A model generated the notes under the pieces. It searched no databases and was not told the DNA's origin. It saw only the letters and a program-made list of their open reading frames with translations. From the NCBI RefSeq assembly GCF_003807585.1, contig NZ_RMBX01000003.1, positions 124,001 through 188,000 on the forward strand: a DNA stretch of 64,000 nucleotides, written 5' to 3'. This stretch comes from Chitinophaga barathri (GTDB lineage Bacteria > Bacteroidota > Bacteroidia > Chitinophagales > Chitinophagaceae). The position numbers and the translations under genes were made by a program. Positions 52,984 through 61,646 of the stretch are shown piece after piece. The first letter of the stretch is position 1, and every line of letters begins with the position of its first letter.

Positions 52984-54394
52984 ACGCCATCAAATAAACT
53001 ACCTCGCCGCCACGGCTATTGTCGTAGGCAGCATCATCGGTTCCGGGATCTTTATGAAGCCCGCCACCATGGCCGCACAATTGCAATCACCCATCTGGCT
53101 GACGCTGGTGTGGATGGTGGGCGGTGTCTTTTCACTTGCCGGGGCGCTCGTATTTGCCGAAATCGGCGCGATGTTCCCCAGCACCGGCGGGCTGTATGTG
53201 TATTACCGCCGTATGTTCGGGGACTTTTTTGGTTTCCTGTACGGATGGGCCGGGTTCACCGTGCTGAACACCGCTTCCGTGGCCGCCATCGCTTTTGTAT
53301 GTGCGCAATACCTGAATTATTTCCTCCGGCTGCCCGGCCTGCCGCCCGAAACGGCCGGTTCGGTCGCGTTGCATATTCCATTCCTCGGCACCCTATATCC
53401 TTTGCAGAACGCCGGCGTCAAACTGCTGGCGGTGAGCCTTGTACTGGGCCTTACCCTCCTCAATTACCTCAGCCTGAAAGCGGGCAGCCTGCTCCAGGTG
53501 CTCAGCACCGTGCTCAAGATCGTGGTGGTGGCATTGCTGGTGTTCGGGATATTTTTTTCCGGCAAAGGCGACCTGCAAAATTTCGTGACCGGCACACCTG
53601 CTCCCGGCACGCTGTTCAGCGGATTTATCGCCGCGCTTACGGGGGCTTTTATGGCATACGACGGGTGGATCAACGTCACGTTCGTAGCCGGGGAAATGAA
53701 AGACCCGCAAAGGAACATCCCGCGCAGCCTCTTCACCGGCGTGGTGATCTGTATGTTCGTGTACCTGTTGGTGAACCAGGCTTATCTCTACGTACTGCCC
53801 GTCGATGTTATGGCAGGCTCCCCGCTGGTGGCGGCGGATGCCATTGCCGTGGCGCTTGGCGCCACCGGCAGCAGCATTGTGGCAGCGCTGATCGTGATCT
53901 GCACTATCGGGGCTATCAACGGCAATACCATGGCGGTATGCAGGGTCACTTACGCGATGGGGAAAGACGGCTTGTTTTTTCACTGGGCGGGCCGGGAGCA
54001 CCCGAGGTATCTCACACCCGGCAATGCGCTCTGGCTGCATGGCATCTGGGGCTCGCTGCTGGTCATCAGCGGCTCGTTCGATATGCTGGCGGATATGTTC
54101 ACCTTTATTGCCTGGGTGGCCTATCTATTCGGCGCCCTGGGCCTCTTCCTGCTGCGTTTCAGGATGCCGGAGCATCCCCGGCCCTACAAAGCCTGGGGTT
54201 ACCCGGTGCTGCCCGCGCTGTTTGTTTGTTTCGCGGGGTTTTATGTAGTGAGCACGGTCTGGAATGATGTAACGGGATATGTGTCCGGAAGGACGCCGGT
54301 GATCAATTCATTGCTGGGGCTTGCCATTACGGCATTGGGCGCGCCGGTGTACGGTTATTTTATATGGAAGAAAAAGCGGTATCTACGCCTATAA
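52973..54394 (+). CDS. APC superfamily amino acid permease
   Basis: A 473-residue inner-membrane transporter with about 12 helices. The first helix has the APC motif GSIIGSGIFMKP; later segments include FAEIGAMFPSTGGLYVYYRRMFG and GEMKDPQRNIPRSL, as in the APC family. Start overlaps the Rieske gene by 11 bases (translational coupling). Convergent to the PorE-like gene. Substrate unknown, likely an amino acid or amine. Confidence 0.93.
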   Translation: MPAERHQINYLAATAIVVGSIIGSGIFMKPATMAAQLQSPIWLTLVWMVGGVFSLAGALVFAEIGAMFPSTGGLYVYYRRMFGDFFGFLYGWAGFTVLNTASVAAIAFVCAQYLNYFLRLPGLPPETAGSVALHIPFLGTLYPLQNAGVKLLAVSLVLGLTLLNYLSLKAGSLLQVLSTVLKIVVVALLVFGIFFSGKGDLQNFVTGTPAPGTLFSGFIAALTGAFMAYDGWINVTFVAGEMKDPQRNIPRSLFTGVVICMFVYLLVNQAYLYVLPVDVMAGSPLVAADAIAVALGATGSSIVAALIVICTIGAINGNTMAVCRVTYAMGKDGLFFHWAGREHPRYLTPGNALWLHGIWGSLLVISGSFDMLADMFTFIAWVAYLFGALGLFLLRFRMPEHPRPYKAWGYPVLPALFVCFAGFYVVSTVWNDVTGYVSGRTPVINSLLGLAITALGAPVYGYFIWKKKRYLRL

Positions 54395-54414
54395 ACAACC
54401 CTCTACACGCCTTA

Positions 54415-56124
54415 TCACTTCTGCAAGATTTTCACTTCCGTCCGCCTGTTCGCCTGGTGTTCTTCTTCGGAGCATTTCACACCGTTCACACAATGATTCA
54501 CCGGGCGGCTTTCCCCGTAACCCTGCGGTACCATTCTGTCTGCGCTGATGCCTTTGCTGACGAGGTAGTTCACCGCCGCTTCGGCGCGTTCTTTGGAAAG
54601 GCGCATATTATACGCGTCATTGCCACGGCTGTCCGTATGCGACTGCAATTCTATCCGCATCGTGGGATGCTCCTGCAGGATGACGAACAGTGAATCCAAT
54701 ACGCGGCCGGCATCCGTACGGATGAAATATTTGTTGAAGTCGTAATAAAGATCTTTCAGCACAAAACTCTTCCCGACCTCATACGGACTTTCCGGCTTCA
54801 CGGGAGGCGGTGGCGGCGGAGGAACCGGCGGTGGCGGCGGTATCATCGCGTAGGTATAAATGTCATCGCTGCCTTTGCCGCCCGGGCGGTTGGAGGCGAA
54901 GTAACCGCTTAAAGTATCGCTGGTGACGAGATAAAAATCGTCATGACTGGAATTGTAAGGTACCCGCAGGTTCATGGGCGCAGTCCATTGCGTTTCGGAG
55001 CCTGTGGCGGCGAACATATCCAGCCCGCCCATACCCGCATGACCATCGCTGGCGAAATACAGCACACCGTCCGCATCCATTACCGGAAACATTTCATCGT
55101 CCGCGGTATTGATCACCGGGCCGCAGTTCACTGGCTGCTGCCAGCTGCCGTCCACATTCCGTTTGCTGAACCAGATGTCTGTATGACCGTGCCCACCGGG
55201 CCTGTCCGAAATAAAATACAACACGCTGCCGTCCCCGTTCAGGGCCGCATGACCGGTTGAAAATGCCCGGGCGTCGTTGTAGGCGAAGGGTTTTACGCTG
55301 TCTTTCGTCACTTCGTACAGCTCCAGCCGCCAGGTGCGCACGCGGATGGAATGTTTGTACCCATCCTTTTCAAGGCCCGGTTTGTCCCGCTGGCTCACCG
55401 TTACGAAGGAAGTGCCTTCCACGGGGCTGTAACATACAGGCCCCGTATGGTAATTACTCAGGTCTATGATCTTCGATAGTTTGTCGATATTCAGCCTGCC
55501 GGGAGACGATCCGTCATCGAGCCGGTAAAGGCTGAAATAAGGCTCATTGGTCTGTCTTGAAATGCGTTGGCCGGAATAATCCAGCCGGTTGAAATTAGAG
55601 GTGTAAATGAGCATATCCTGCTGTCTGAAAGCACCCCAGTCCGAAAAGGTGGTGTTGATCCGGTCTTCATTATGCAGGATCACCGGAGCAGGATCTTTCA
55701 GCCACAGTTCCGCTGAATCGCAGCCCGCCATGCGTTGTTTGATCCTTTCGGCATCCGCTCCGGCGGCGGGGTATTTTGTGTAGGCGGTTTTTGCTTCGCC
55801 ATACTGCCCGTTCATTTTCTGAAGATCGCCGATGCGTATCCAGAGGCTGTCCGCCTTCGGGTCTTTGCCTATACAGGCGGCGTAAGCCGCAATAGCTTCC
55901 GTGGTATTGCCCAGTGCTTCCTGGCTGAAGCCCAGCCTGTAGAGCACCAATGGCCCGGCGTTTTTCTTCCTGCCCAGCCTTTCATATACGGAAGCCGCCT
56001 TGTCATAGCGGCCGGTCACGAAGTATTTATCGCCCAGCTGGTCGTACGAAGGCTGTTCCTGTGCCGGCGCGGCGAAGGGAAACAATACGACCAGGTAAAG
56101 CAAAAGAAGATGTCGGTTATTCAT
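54415..56124 (-). CDS. PorE-like OmpA protein with TPR and WD40/PD40 repeats (type IX secretion)
   Basis: A 569-residue exported protein (signal peptide ending APAQ). Order: TPR helices (about 25-135), beta-propeller/PD40 repeats about 155-420 (YFISDRPGGHGHTDIWF, DEMFPVMDADGVLYFASDGHAGMGGLD), a proline-rich linker (about 428-445), and a C-terminal OmpA domain binding peptidoglycan (IELQSHTDSRGNDAYNMRLSKERAEAAVNYL). The domain order matches PorE/SprE-like proteins. The downstream partner is a PorP/SprF protein transcribed first, 10 bases away. Confidence 0.85.
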   Translation of the reverse strand: MNNRHLLLLYLVVLFPFAAPAQEQPSYDQLGDKYFVTGRYDKAASVYERLGRKKNAGPLVLYRLGFSQEALGNTTEAIAAYAACIGKDPKADSLWIRIGDLQKMNGQYGEAKTAYTKYPAAGADAERIKQRMAGCDSAELWLKDPAPVILHNEDRINTTFSDWGAFRQQDMLIYTSNFNRLDYSGQRISRQTNEPYFSLYRLDDGSSPGRLNIDKLSKIIDLSNYHTGPVCYSPVEGTSFVTVSQRDKPGLEKDGYKHSIRVRTWRLELYEVTKDSVKPFAYNDARAFSTGHAALNGDGSVLYFISDRPGGHGHTDIWFSKRNVDGSWQQPVNCGPVINTADDEMFPVMDADGVLYFASDGHAGMGGLDMFAATGSETQWTAPMNLRVPYNSSHDDFYLVTSDTLSGYFASNRPGGKGSDDIYTYAMIPPPPPVPPPPPPPVKPESPYEVGKSFVLKDLYYDFNKYFIRTDAGRVLDSLFVILQEHPTMRIELQSHTDSRGNDAYNMRLSKERAEAAVNYLVSKGISADRMVPQGYGESRPVNHCVNGVKCSEEEHQANRRTEVKILQK

Positions 56125-56134
56125 GCGGGATCAT

Positions 56135-57133
56135 TTAAAAATACCGGGGTGATATCTCTTTCCTGTTTTTAGTGGGGAAGAACAGGCTTACGGAAATTTC
56201 GTGTGTACCGTTCTGGTAAGTATTCAGGCCGGACACGGTGAAGTCATAGGCATAACCCAGCCTCAGCCACTTGGTGGCAAACACTTCCAGGATGCCGGAC
56301 ACCGCGTCTTTCCTTTCCAGCCCTGACTGGAGATTGTTTTTATCCCACAGCGCAAAACCCGTCCTGTACGATGCGCCTATCCATACCAGCTCCTGGATGA
56401 GCAGGAAGGCATTGAGGTCCAGGTTCGAGGGGCCTTTAAAATCTTCTTTCCATAAAAAAGAAGGTTTCAGTTTCAGTCCCTGGCTGAGGTTAAACACAGC
56501 GCCCGCTCCCACGTACATATGCGGCGCGCGAACGATGCTGGTGAAAAATTCGTTGTTCCAGTTGTAGGATTTTACGCTGGTGGTATTCAGCAGGTTCAGC
56601 ACGGAAGCCGTTACGTAATATTTCGGGGTGTAATAATAAACGCCGAAGCTGGCATCCGGCTCGATGGTGGATGGCCGGCCCACGGGAATGTGATTGTCAT
56701 TGGCATCCGTATATTCCAGTACGGAACCGTCTATACGGTATTGCGTGACGCCGCCGGCTATACCGAAACAAAGTCTTTTATAACCGTCCGGGTCCAGGGG
56801 GATGCGGTAAGAAACGCCGATGTTCCCGGAGATAGTCTTTTGCGCGCCCAGCTCATCCATGAGGAAAGTGGCGCCCAGGGCCAGTCTTTCTTCGCGGGCG
56901 TTTGTGAGCCAGTCCACGCTTGCGGCGGTGGTGACCGGGGCGCCGTCTATGCCCGTCCATTGCTGGCGGTGGATGGCGTTGAAGCTGGTGCCTCCCCGGT
57001 ATCCCGCATAGGCGGGGTTGAGGTTAAGCATGTTAAATACGTACTGGCTGAATTGTACTTCCTGTTGCGCTTTGGCAGGAAGCAGGGCTGCAATACAAAC
57101 GATCAGAATAACGCCTGTGTATAAAATTCTCAT
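56135..57133 (-). CDS. PorP/SprF family type IX secretion outer membrane protein
   Basis: A 332-residue outer membrane protein with signal peptide (ends near AKAQ) and the PorP/SprF signature: QEVQFSQYVFNMLNLNPAYAGYRGG, IHRQQWTGIDGAP, then barrel strands to the end (LRLGYAYDFTVSGLNTYQNGTHEISVS). It works with PorE-like proteins in the type IX export and gliding apparatus and is the first gene of the minus-strand pair. Confidence 0.93.
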   Translation of the reverse strand: MRILYTGVILIVCIAALLPAKAQQEVQFSQYVFNMLNLNPAYAGYRGGTSFNAIHRQQWTGIDGAPVTTAASVDWLTNAREERLALGATFLMDELGAQKTISGNIGVSYRIPLDPDGYKRLCFGIAGGVTQYRIDGSVLEYTDANDNHIPVGRPSTIEPDASFGVYYYTPKYYVTASVLNLLNTTSVKSYNWNNEFFTSIVRAPHMYVGAGAVFNLSQGLKLKPSFLWKEDFKGPSNLDLNAFLLIQELVWIGASYRTGFALWDKNNLQSGLERKDAVSGILEVFATKWLRLGYAYDFTVSGLNTYQNGTHEISVSLFFPTKNRKEISPRYF

Positions 57134-57384
57134 AAACGAGGTTTTACATAGTAATACGCATGAGTTTTATATAGCTTGGACAGTTGGAGTGTTGAACATT
57201 CGCCGATTGACTGATATACATACAGTTAAATGCCGCTGATTGTTCAATTTGGCGGAGAAACTATGGCCCTTTATTCTTTCACGTAATCGGAATCATTCAT
57301 ATGATCCAATTAACTCATACCAAGATATTATATGCATTCTCTATTGTTGTTTTGTTTTAAATTCCATGTTCTCAAAAATTTTCT

Positions 57385-58185
57385 ATGGCAAGGAATAAAA
57401 ACGGGAAAATGAGCGGTAAGCTGGGTGATGAGGTGAAGATCGTGATGAGGAACGGAGAGCAGCGCACGCGCAAATATCAGTCTGAGATCAATCAATCCGA
57501 GCGTTCCATCAAAGCACGGGCAGACCTTGGTACGGCTAGCAGGGCCAGTACGCTGATCCGAAAAAGCTTAAAACCGGTATTGATCATCCCGGAATACAGC
57601 GAGCTTTACATCCGCCTTAACAAAACGATGATCACGATCGTGCAGGCGGATAAAAAGAGCGACACCGGAAGTAAAAAGATATTACCAGAACATCTTTTTC
57701 ATCTCCAGGATTTTTATTTCGCGGAACTGGCAAAAGTGGAAGGATTATTGCTGAAAAAACCTACAGTAGAATGGGACGTACGCGGAAACGTAACGGTGAC
57801 GATCCCGGAGCTGTACGGCGTCAGCCTGTTGTATCCTAAAAAGGTCGCCACCCACATAAAGTTATGCGCCGTCACTTTGTCCGTTAACTTTGATAAAGAG
57901 ACCGTTGATGCTCGTAAGTCGGAAGAAATAATGCAGCCTGCGGGAGTTGCCAGCAAAGCTTTTTCATTTAAAGTAAAAACCACGCCGGGCCTGCCGGTAT
58001 TGGTTGTCCTTCAGATCGCCCCGCAGACGCTGGAAGGCAAAAGATACTATCACTCGGTTGATAAAAGATTTAATGCAGCTTCTGTCATCGATGTATTGAT
58101 TCCCCCGGCCCCGCAGCAGGAAAATGCGGCAGAAGCCAAAAAAACTGCAAAAAAGCCCCAAAAAACACCCCCCAAGTCCGGGTAA
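57385..58185 (+). CDS. Hypothetical protein with basic N-terminus and Lys/Pro-rich tail
   Basis: A 266-residue soluble protein with no signal peptide. The N-terminus (GKMSGKLGDEVKIVMRNGEQ ... SERSIKARADLGTASRASTLIRKSL) resembles the opening of the DUF6266-like family of Bacteroidota, seen by eye only. The middle contains beta-strand-rich VEWDVRGNVTVTIPELYG. The last 40 residues are Pro/Lys/Ala-rich (AEAKKTAKKPQKTPP). Stand-alone; not recognised with confidence. Confidence 0.6.
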   Translation: MARNKNGKMSGKLGDEVKIVMRNGEQRTRKYQSEINQSERSIKARADLGTASRASTLIRKSLKPVLIIPEYSELYIRLNKTMITIVQADKKSDTGSKKILPEHLFHLQDFYFAELAKVEGLLLKKPTVEWDVRGNVTVTIPELYGVSLLYPKKVATHIKLCAVTLSVNFDKETVDARKSEEIMQPAGVASKAFSFKVKTTPGLPVLVVLQIAPQTLEGKRYYHSVDKRFNAASVIDVLIPPAPQQENAAEAKKTAKKPQKTPPKSG

Positions 58186-58225
58186 AGTCCAAGTAAAGTC
58201 CAAGTAAAGTCCAGGTAAAGTCCAG
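58182..58225. repeat. Tandem 11-bp repeat directly after the orphan gene's stop
   Basis: Four successive units of GTAAAGTCCAA or GTAAAGTCCAG (58182-58192, 58193-58203, 58204-58214, 58215-58225), preceded by a partial AAGTCCGG. The stop codon TAA lies in the first unit. Confidence 0.85.
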
Positions 58226-58336
58226 GTATGCCAGTACTATACTGGTAATATACAGTTATCATACTAGCCTCATACCTTATTCATACCTGCGTCATAACCG
58301 CTTCATAACCCATTCCATCCCATATGACGGGTACAA

Positions 58337-58365
58337 CAAAGCCCTGTACAACGTACAAGGCTTTG
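58337..58365. terminator. Possible bidirectional hairpin between convergent genes
   Basis: CAAAGCC pairs with GGCTTTG around an inner GTAC/GTAC stem. The T tract on both strands is weak. It lies between the orphan gene and the AraC-type regulator. Confidence 0.4.
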
Positions 58366-58394
58366 GGTCCATCAACCAATTTTATATCAACTTC

Positions 58395-59390
58395 TTACTG
58401 CGCCCTCACCAGCCATACAGGATCGCACTTATAATACCTCCTGAATGAGATCCGGAAGCTCCGCGCGCTTTTAAATCCTGACAACTCAGCGATCGTTTCA
58501 AACGAGGCTTTTGTTTCCATCATTGCTTTATAAGCCAGCCACATCCGCCGGTCGAACTGGAACTGGCCGGGCGTGCAGCCGAATACCGCTTCAAAACCTT
58601 CATGCAATACCCGGGCATTGATGCCGAACATGGCAGCCAGTTGTTTTACGGAATGCTGGCCTACATAATACATCTTCAGGAAAGAAAAACATTCATTGAT
58701 CTTCTGGAGATTGTTTTCGGAAAGGCCATGCGCCGGTTTATCCATCAGTTTGTGAAACACTGCCAGTATATTGACAGATTGCCGGAGGAGATAAAAATGC
58801 GCGGCGTCCCCGATGTAACGGCAGGTGATGATATCGCGGATAGCCATCAGGCATACATCGTTGATGAGTTGGGAATCCATATTCACCTGCCCGTTTGTCT
58901 GCATGACTTTTTTATCCTTCAGCCAGGCCACTTCCGGGTACATTTTTACCAGTTCCTTTACCTTTTTGGGTTGTATGTTCAGGTGAAAGCTGGTGAAGTC
59001 CTGGTCTTTCTGCAGGGGCGCTTCGTTCGGATAACTGGTCAGGTTAAAGAGATCCATAAAGCCGCTGCCCAGCAATACGGGCCTATCTTCTTTGATGAGC
59101 GCGATCACGTCACTGCCCATCATAAAGTGAAGGATCAGGTTCCGGAAAGGCGTTTGCGGCCGCAGCTTCATATCTTTTTTCGGATGTACTTTCTGATACC
59201 AGACAGAAAGCGGGCCCAGCGGGATCTGCTGGGTGATGATCCGGTGGCACTCATCTTCTTTGTAGTCCACAATAGCGCATTTGAGTAATTCCGCGAGAAA
59301 TTCGCCGGGTATGGTGGCTACGGGGAGCGCTTCGCTGGTTTCCTCCCTGTCTATCCACATGTCCCGTACGGGCAATGGTTGGTTTTCCAT
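58395..59390 (-). CDS. AraC family transcriptional regulator
   Basis: A 331-residue regulator. The C-terminal AraC helix-turn-helix region (KQLAAMFGINARVLHEGFEAVFGCTPGQFQFDRRMWLAYKAMM and ETIAELSGFKSARSFRISFRRYY) is intact. The N-terminal 220 residues have no recognised fold except a possible sensor region. Encoded alone; target unknown, although the nearby propeller-cytochrome and DUF1080 genes are candidates. Confidence 0.85.
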   Translation of the reverse strand: MENQPLPVRDMWIDREETSEALPVATIPGEFLAELLKCAIVDYKEDECHRIITQQIPLGPLSVWYQKVHPKKDMKLRPQTPFRNLILHFMMGSDVIALIKEDRPVLLGSGFMDLFNLTSYPNEAPLQKDQDFTSFHLNIQPKKVKELVKMYPEVAWLKDKKVMQTNGQVNMDSQLINDVCLMAIRDIITCRYIGDAAHFYLLRQSVNILAVFHKLMDKPAHGLSENNLQKINECFSFLKMYYVGQHSVKQLAAMFGINARVLHEGFEAVFGCTPGQFQFDRRMWLAYKAMMETKASFETIAELSGFKSARSFRISFRRYYKCDPVWLVRAQ

Positions 59391-59593
59391 CTTGTTTGAT
59401 TTAGATGTAAATAATCCTATTCAAATACTGTCTGCCAAGTGGAGAAAAAATCAAAACATGGGTTATCCGGATAAACAAATAAAAGACGTTACATTAAAGA
59501 CATCGAATCCCTTAAAGAGGGTGAAGTTTTTCAAAATTATTTTACGCTTTTTCAGCAGGCGGAAACGTTGCAACGGAGCGGGATGCGCGGGAA

Positions 59594-59628
59594 TAAAAAA
59601 ATCCCGGCCGCTGGTACGGCCGGGATTT
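59594..59628 (-). terminator. Intrinsic terminator after the propeller-cytochrome gene
   Basis: Perfect 12-bp stem AAATCCCGGCCG with CGGCCGGGATTT around a 6-base loop, followed on the minus strand by a T run. Confidence 0.92.
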
Positions 59629-59650
59629 GTATAAAACGGTCTGCAAAAAA

Positions 59651-61624
59651 CTACTTCAGCGAATTGATCCATCCCGCAATTTTCATGGCGTCGGCTTTCG
59701 GCACCTGTGGCATGGGCGGCATTTCTGTCGCATAACCCGGCCAGTTTTCAGGATTGGGGTTATAGATCAGTTTCACCATCATTTCGTTTGTGTATCTCTT
59801 TTTGGCGATGTCCTTAAAAGCGGGGCCTACCTGTTTTTTCTCCGCATTATGACAAGCGGCGCAGGTATATTTTGCGAGCAGCGGCTTCACTTCCTCGAAG
59901 GTAGCCACTTTGGCTACAGGTTTCACGGTTGCGTCCGCGGGTTTGGCCGCGGCGGTTTTACCGGCAGCGGTCTTTGTTTTGGCGGCAGCTGCTTTGGCCG
60001 CGGCTTCTTCCGCTGCTTTTGTTTCAGCGGCGGAATTGCGGGTGCTCACTTCGCTCATGGCCAGCTTTGCCCCTTCGGGGATATTGTTCAGCGTATAATA
60101 ACCCGTGGGATGTACCAGTGAAAAGAACTGGTCACGCGCGCGCACGCCTTCCAACGTGATATTGTGAATGTAATACTGGCGCAGGTTGTCCACGATGATG
60201 CGCACTTTCATGCCATCTTCGGATACTTTCACGCCTTTTACATTGCATTTCTCCATGTTCACGGTAGGGCTGCCGTACACCGGGTGGTATTTGTAAATGA
60301 AACTTTCCACGGCATAAGAGGCCAGGTCTTCAGCAGATCTTTTATCGACGGGCAGGGTGAACTCGATCTCAAAACCGTCAGGCATTGCCTTTACCGTCTG
60401 CATTTCAAATGGCACGCGGTTGTTCCACACCAGGCGTTGCAAACCTTCGTTCGCGTCACCGGCGGAGCCCCATCCACGATTGGTTTCGCCTACGAACAGG
60501 GAACCGTCCTGACCCCAGGCCATGCGCAATACGCCGCTCTGGAAGCCGCCACGGAAGTCGAATGCCACGCCCTGGTATTCACCGTTCACTTTTTCCATCA
60601 CCACGCGCATGATCTTACTTTGTCCCTGGTCGCCTACCAGCACCTGGCCGGCAAAGGGGCCGAATGCGCCTTCGGGGATAGGCAGTATTTCTGAATTGGA
60701 GATACCCAGCACACCGTGCGGCAACCATACCGCGGGCGTTTTCAGCTGCGGGATCGCTTTTTTCACTTCGAACAGGGTTTTGAATTGTTCATCCACCACG
60801 TTTTCGGGTTTCACGGCCCGGCCTTCGGCGTTGCGCGTTCTGCGCTGGTCCACCTGGGCGTATATCTGTTCTTCGGTAAGTTTCAGCGGGGAATTGGGCA
60901 TGTTTGTCCAACGGAGACCTGCCGGGTGGCCCACGAAGTCGCCTTTTTTTACCTGCCATACACCGCCCGAGCCCATCCAGTCACCCTGGTTCTCGGAGTA
61001 AAACAATTCTCCGTTTATCATGCCAAGGCCGCAGGGAGAGCGCATACCGGTAGCCCAGGGCTCCATGCTGCTGCCGTCCGCCGCAATGTGCATCATCCAT
61101 CCGCGCCAGGGCACGCGGCTTTCACCGCGCCACCATTCTTCATTGCCAAAAGCAACGTTGCCGGATACAAAAAACGAACCGTCCGGCGCCAGTTTAGGGC
61201 CGAAGCTGTATTCGTGGTAGTGACCGGAGATAGGCCATGCGTATACGGTTTCATATACGTCCGCTTTACCGTCCATGTTAGTATCTTCCAAACGGGTAAG
61301 CTCGCCGCGCTGCGCGCAGTAAAGAGAACCGTTCTTGTAAGCAAGGCCGAGTATTTCGTGCAGGCCGCTGGCAAACTTGCGGAAGAAAGGCCTGCGGCTG
61401 GTGGGATTTTCCACGATGAACACATCGCCGCGGCGGGTGGCCACGCCCAGGTCGCCGTTTGGCAGGAGGGTAAGCCCTCCTACTTCCAGCAGGGTGCCTT
61501 CCGGCGCGCTCATCTTCATGATCCTGAAATAATCTTCTTCCTTGGGCGTTTCCTGTGCCTGTGCGGGTAGTTGTGTGATCAGCGGCAACAGGTACATCGC
61601 CGCTTTCCTGATAATATTTTTCAT
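59651..61624 (-). CDS. Secreted propeller dehydrogenase-like protein with C-terminal cytochrome c
   Basis: A 657-residue exported protein (signal peptide ending QAQ). Residues about 30-420 form a glucose/sorbosone-dehydrogenase-like beta-propeller (VGGLTLLPNGDLGVATRRGDV, LGLAYKNGSLYCAQRGELTR, GQVLVGDQGQSKIMRV). An Ala/Lys-rich linker (about 525-565) leads to a cytochrome c domain with heme-binding CAACH at 588-592 and a probable axial Met in EMPPMP. It may oxidise a sugar and pass electrons to the heme. It runs with the DUF1080 gene, 22 bases downstream of it. Confidence 0.8.
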   Translation of the reverse strand: MKNIIRKAAMYLLPLITQLPAQAQETPKEEDYFRIMKMSAPEGTLLEVGGLTLLPNGDLGVATRRGDVFIVENPTSRRPFFRKFASGLHEILGLAYKNGSLYCAQRGELTRLEDTNMDGKADVYETVYAWPISGHYHEYSFGPKLAPDGSFFVSGNVAFGNEEWWRGESRVPWRGWMMHIAADGSSMEPWATGMRSPCGLGMINGELFYSENQGDWMGSGGVWQVKKGDFVGHPAGLRWTNMPNSPLKLTEEQIYAQVDQRRTRNAEGRAVKPENVVDEQFKTLFEVKKAIPQLKTPAVWLPHGVLGISNSEILPIPEGAFGPFAGQVLVGDQGQSKIMRVVMEKVNGEYQGVAFDFRGGFQSGVLRMAWGQDGSLFVGETNRGWGSAGDANEGLQRLVWNNRVPFEMQTVKAMPDGFEIEFTLPVDKRSAEDLASYAVESFIYKYHPVYGSPTVNMEKCNVKGVKVSEDGMKVRIIVDNLRQYYIHNITLEGVRARDQFFSLVHPTGYYTLNNIPEGAKLAMSEVSTRNSAAETKAAEEAAAKAAAAKTKTAAGKTAAAKPADATVKPVAKVATFEEVKPLLAKYTCAACHNAEKKQVGPAFKDIAKKRYTNEMMVKLIYNPNPENWPGYATEMPPMPQVPKADAMKIAGWINSLK

Positions 61625-61646
61625 GCTGGTGTCTGTCTAGAGTTGG

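Noticed and set aside
58182..58225. CRISPR-like array
   Set aside because: Units are 11 bp without spacers, so it is a simple tandem repeat.
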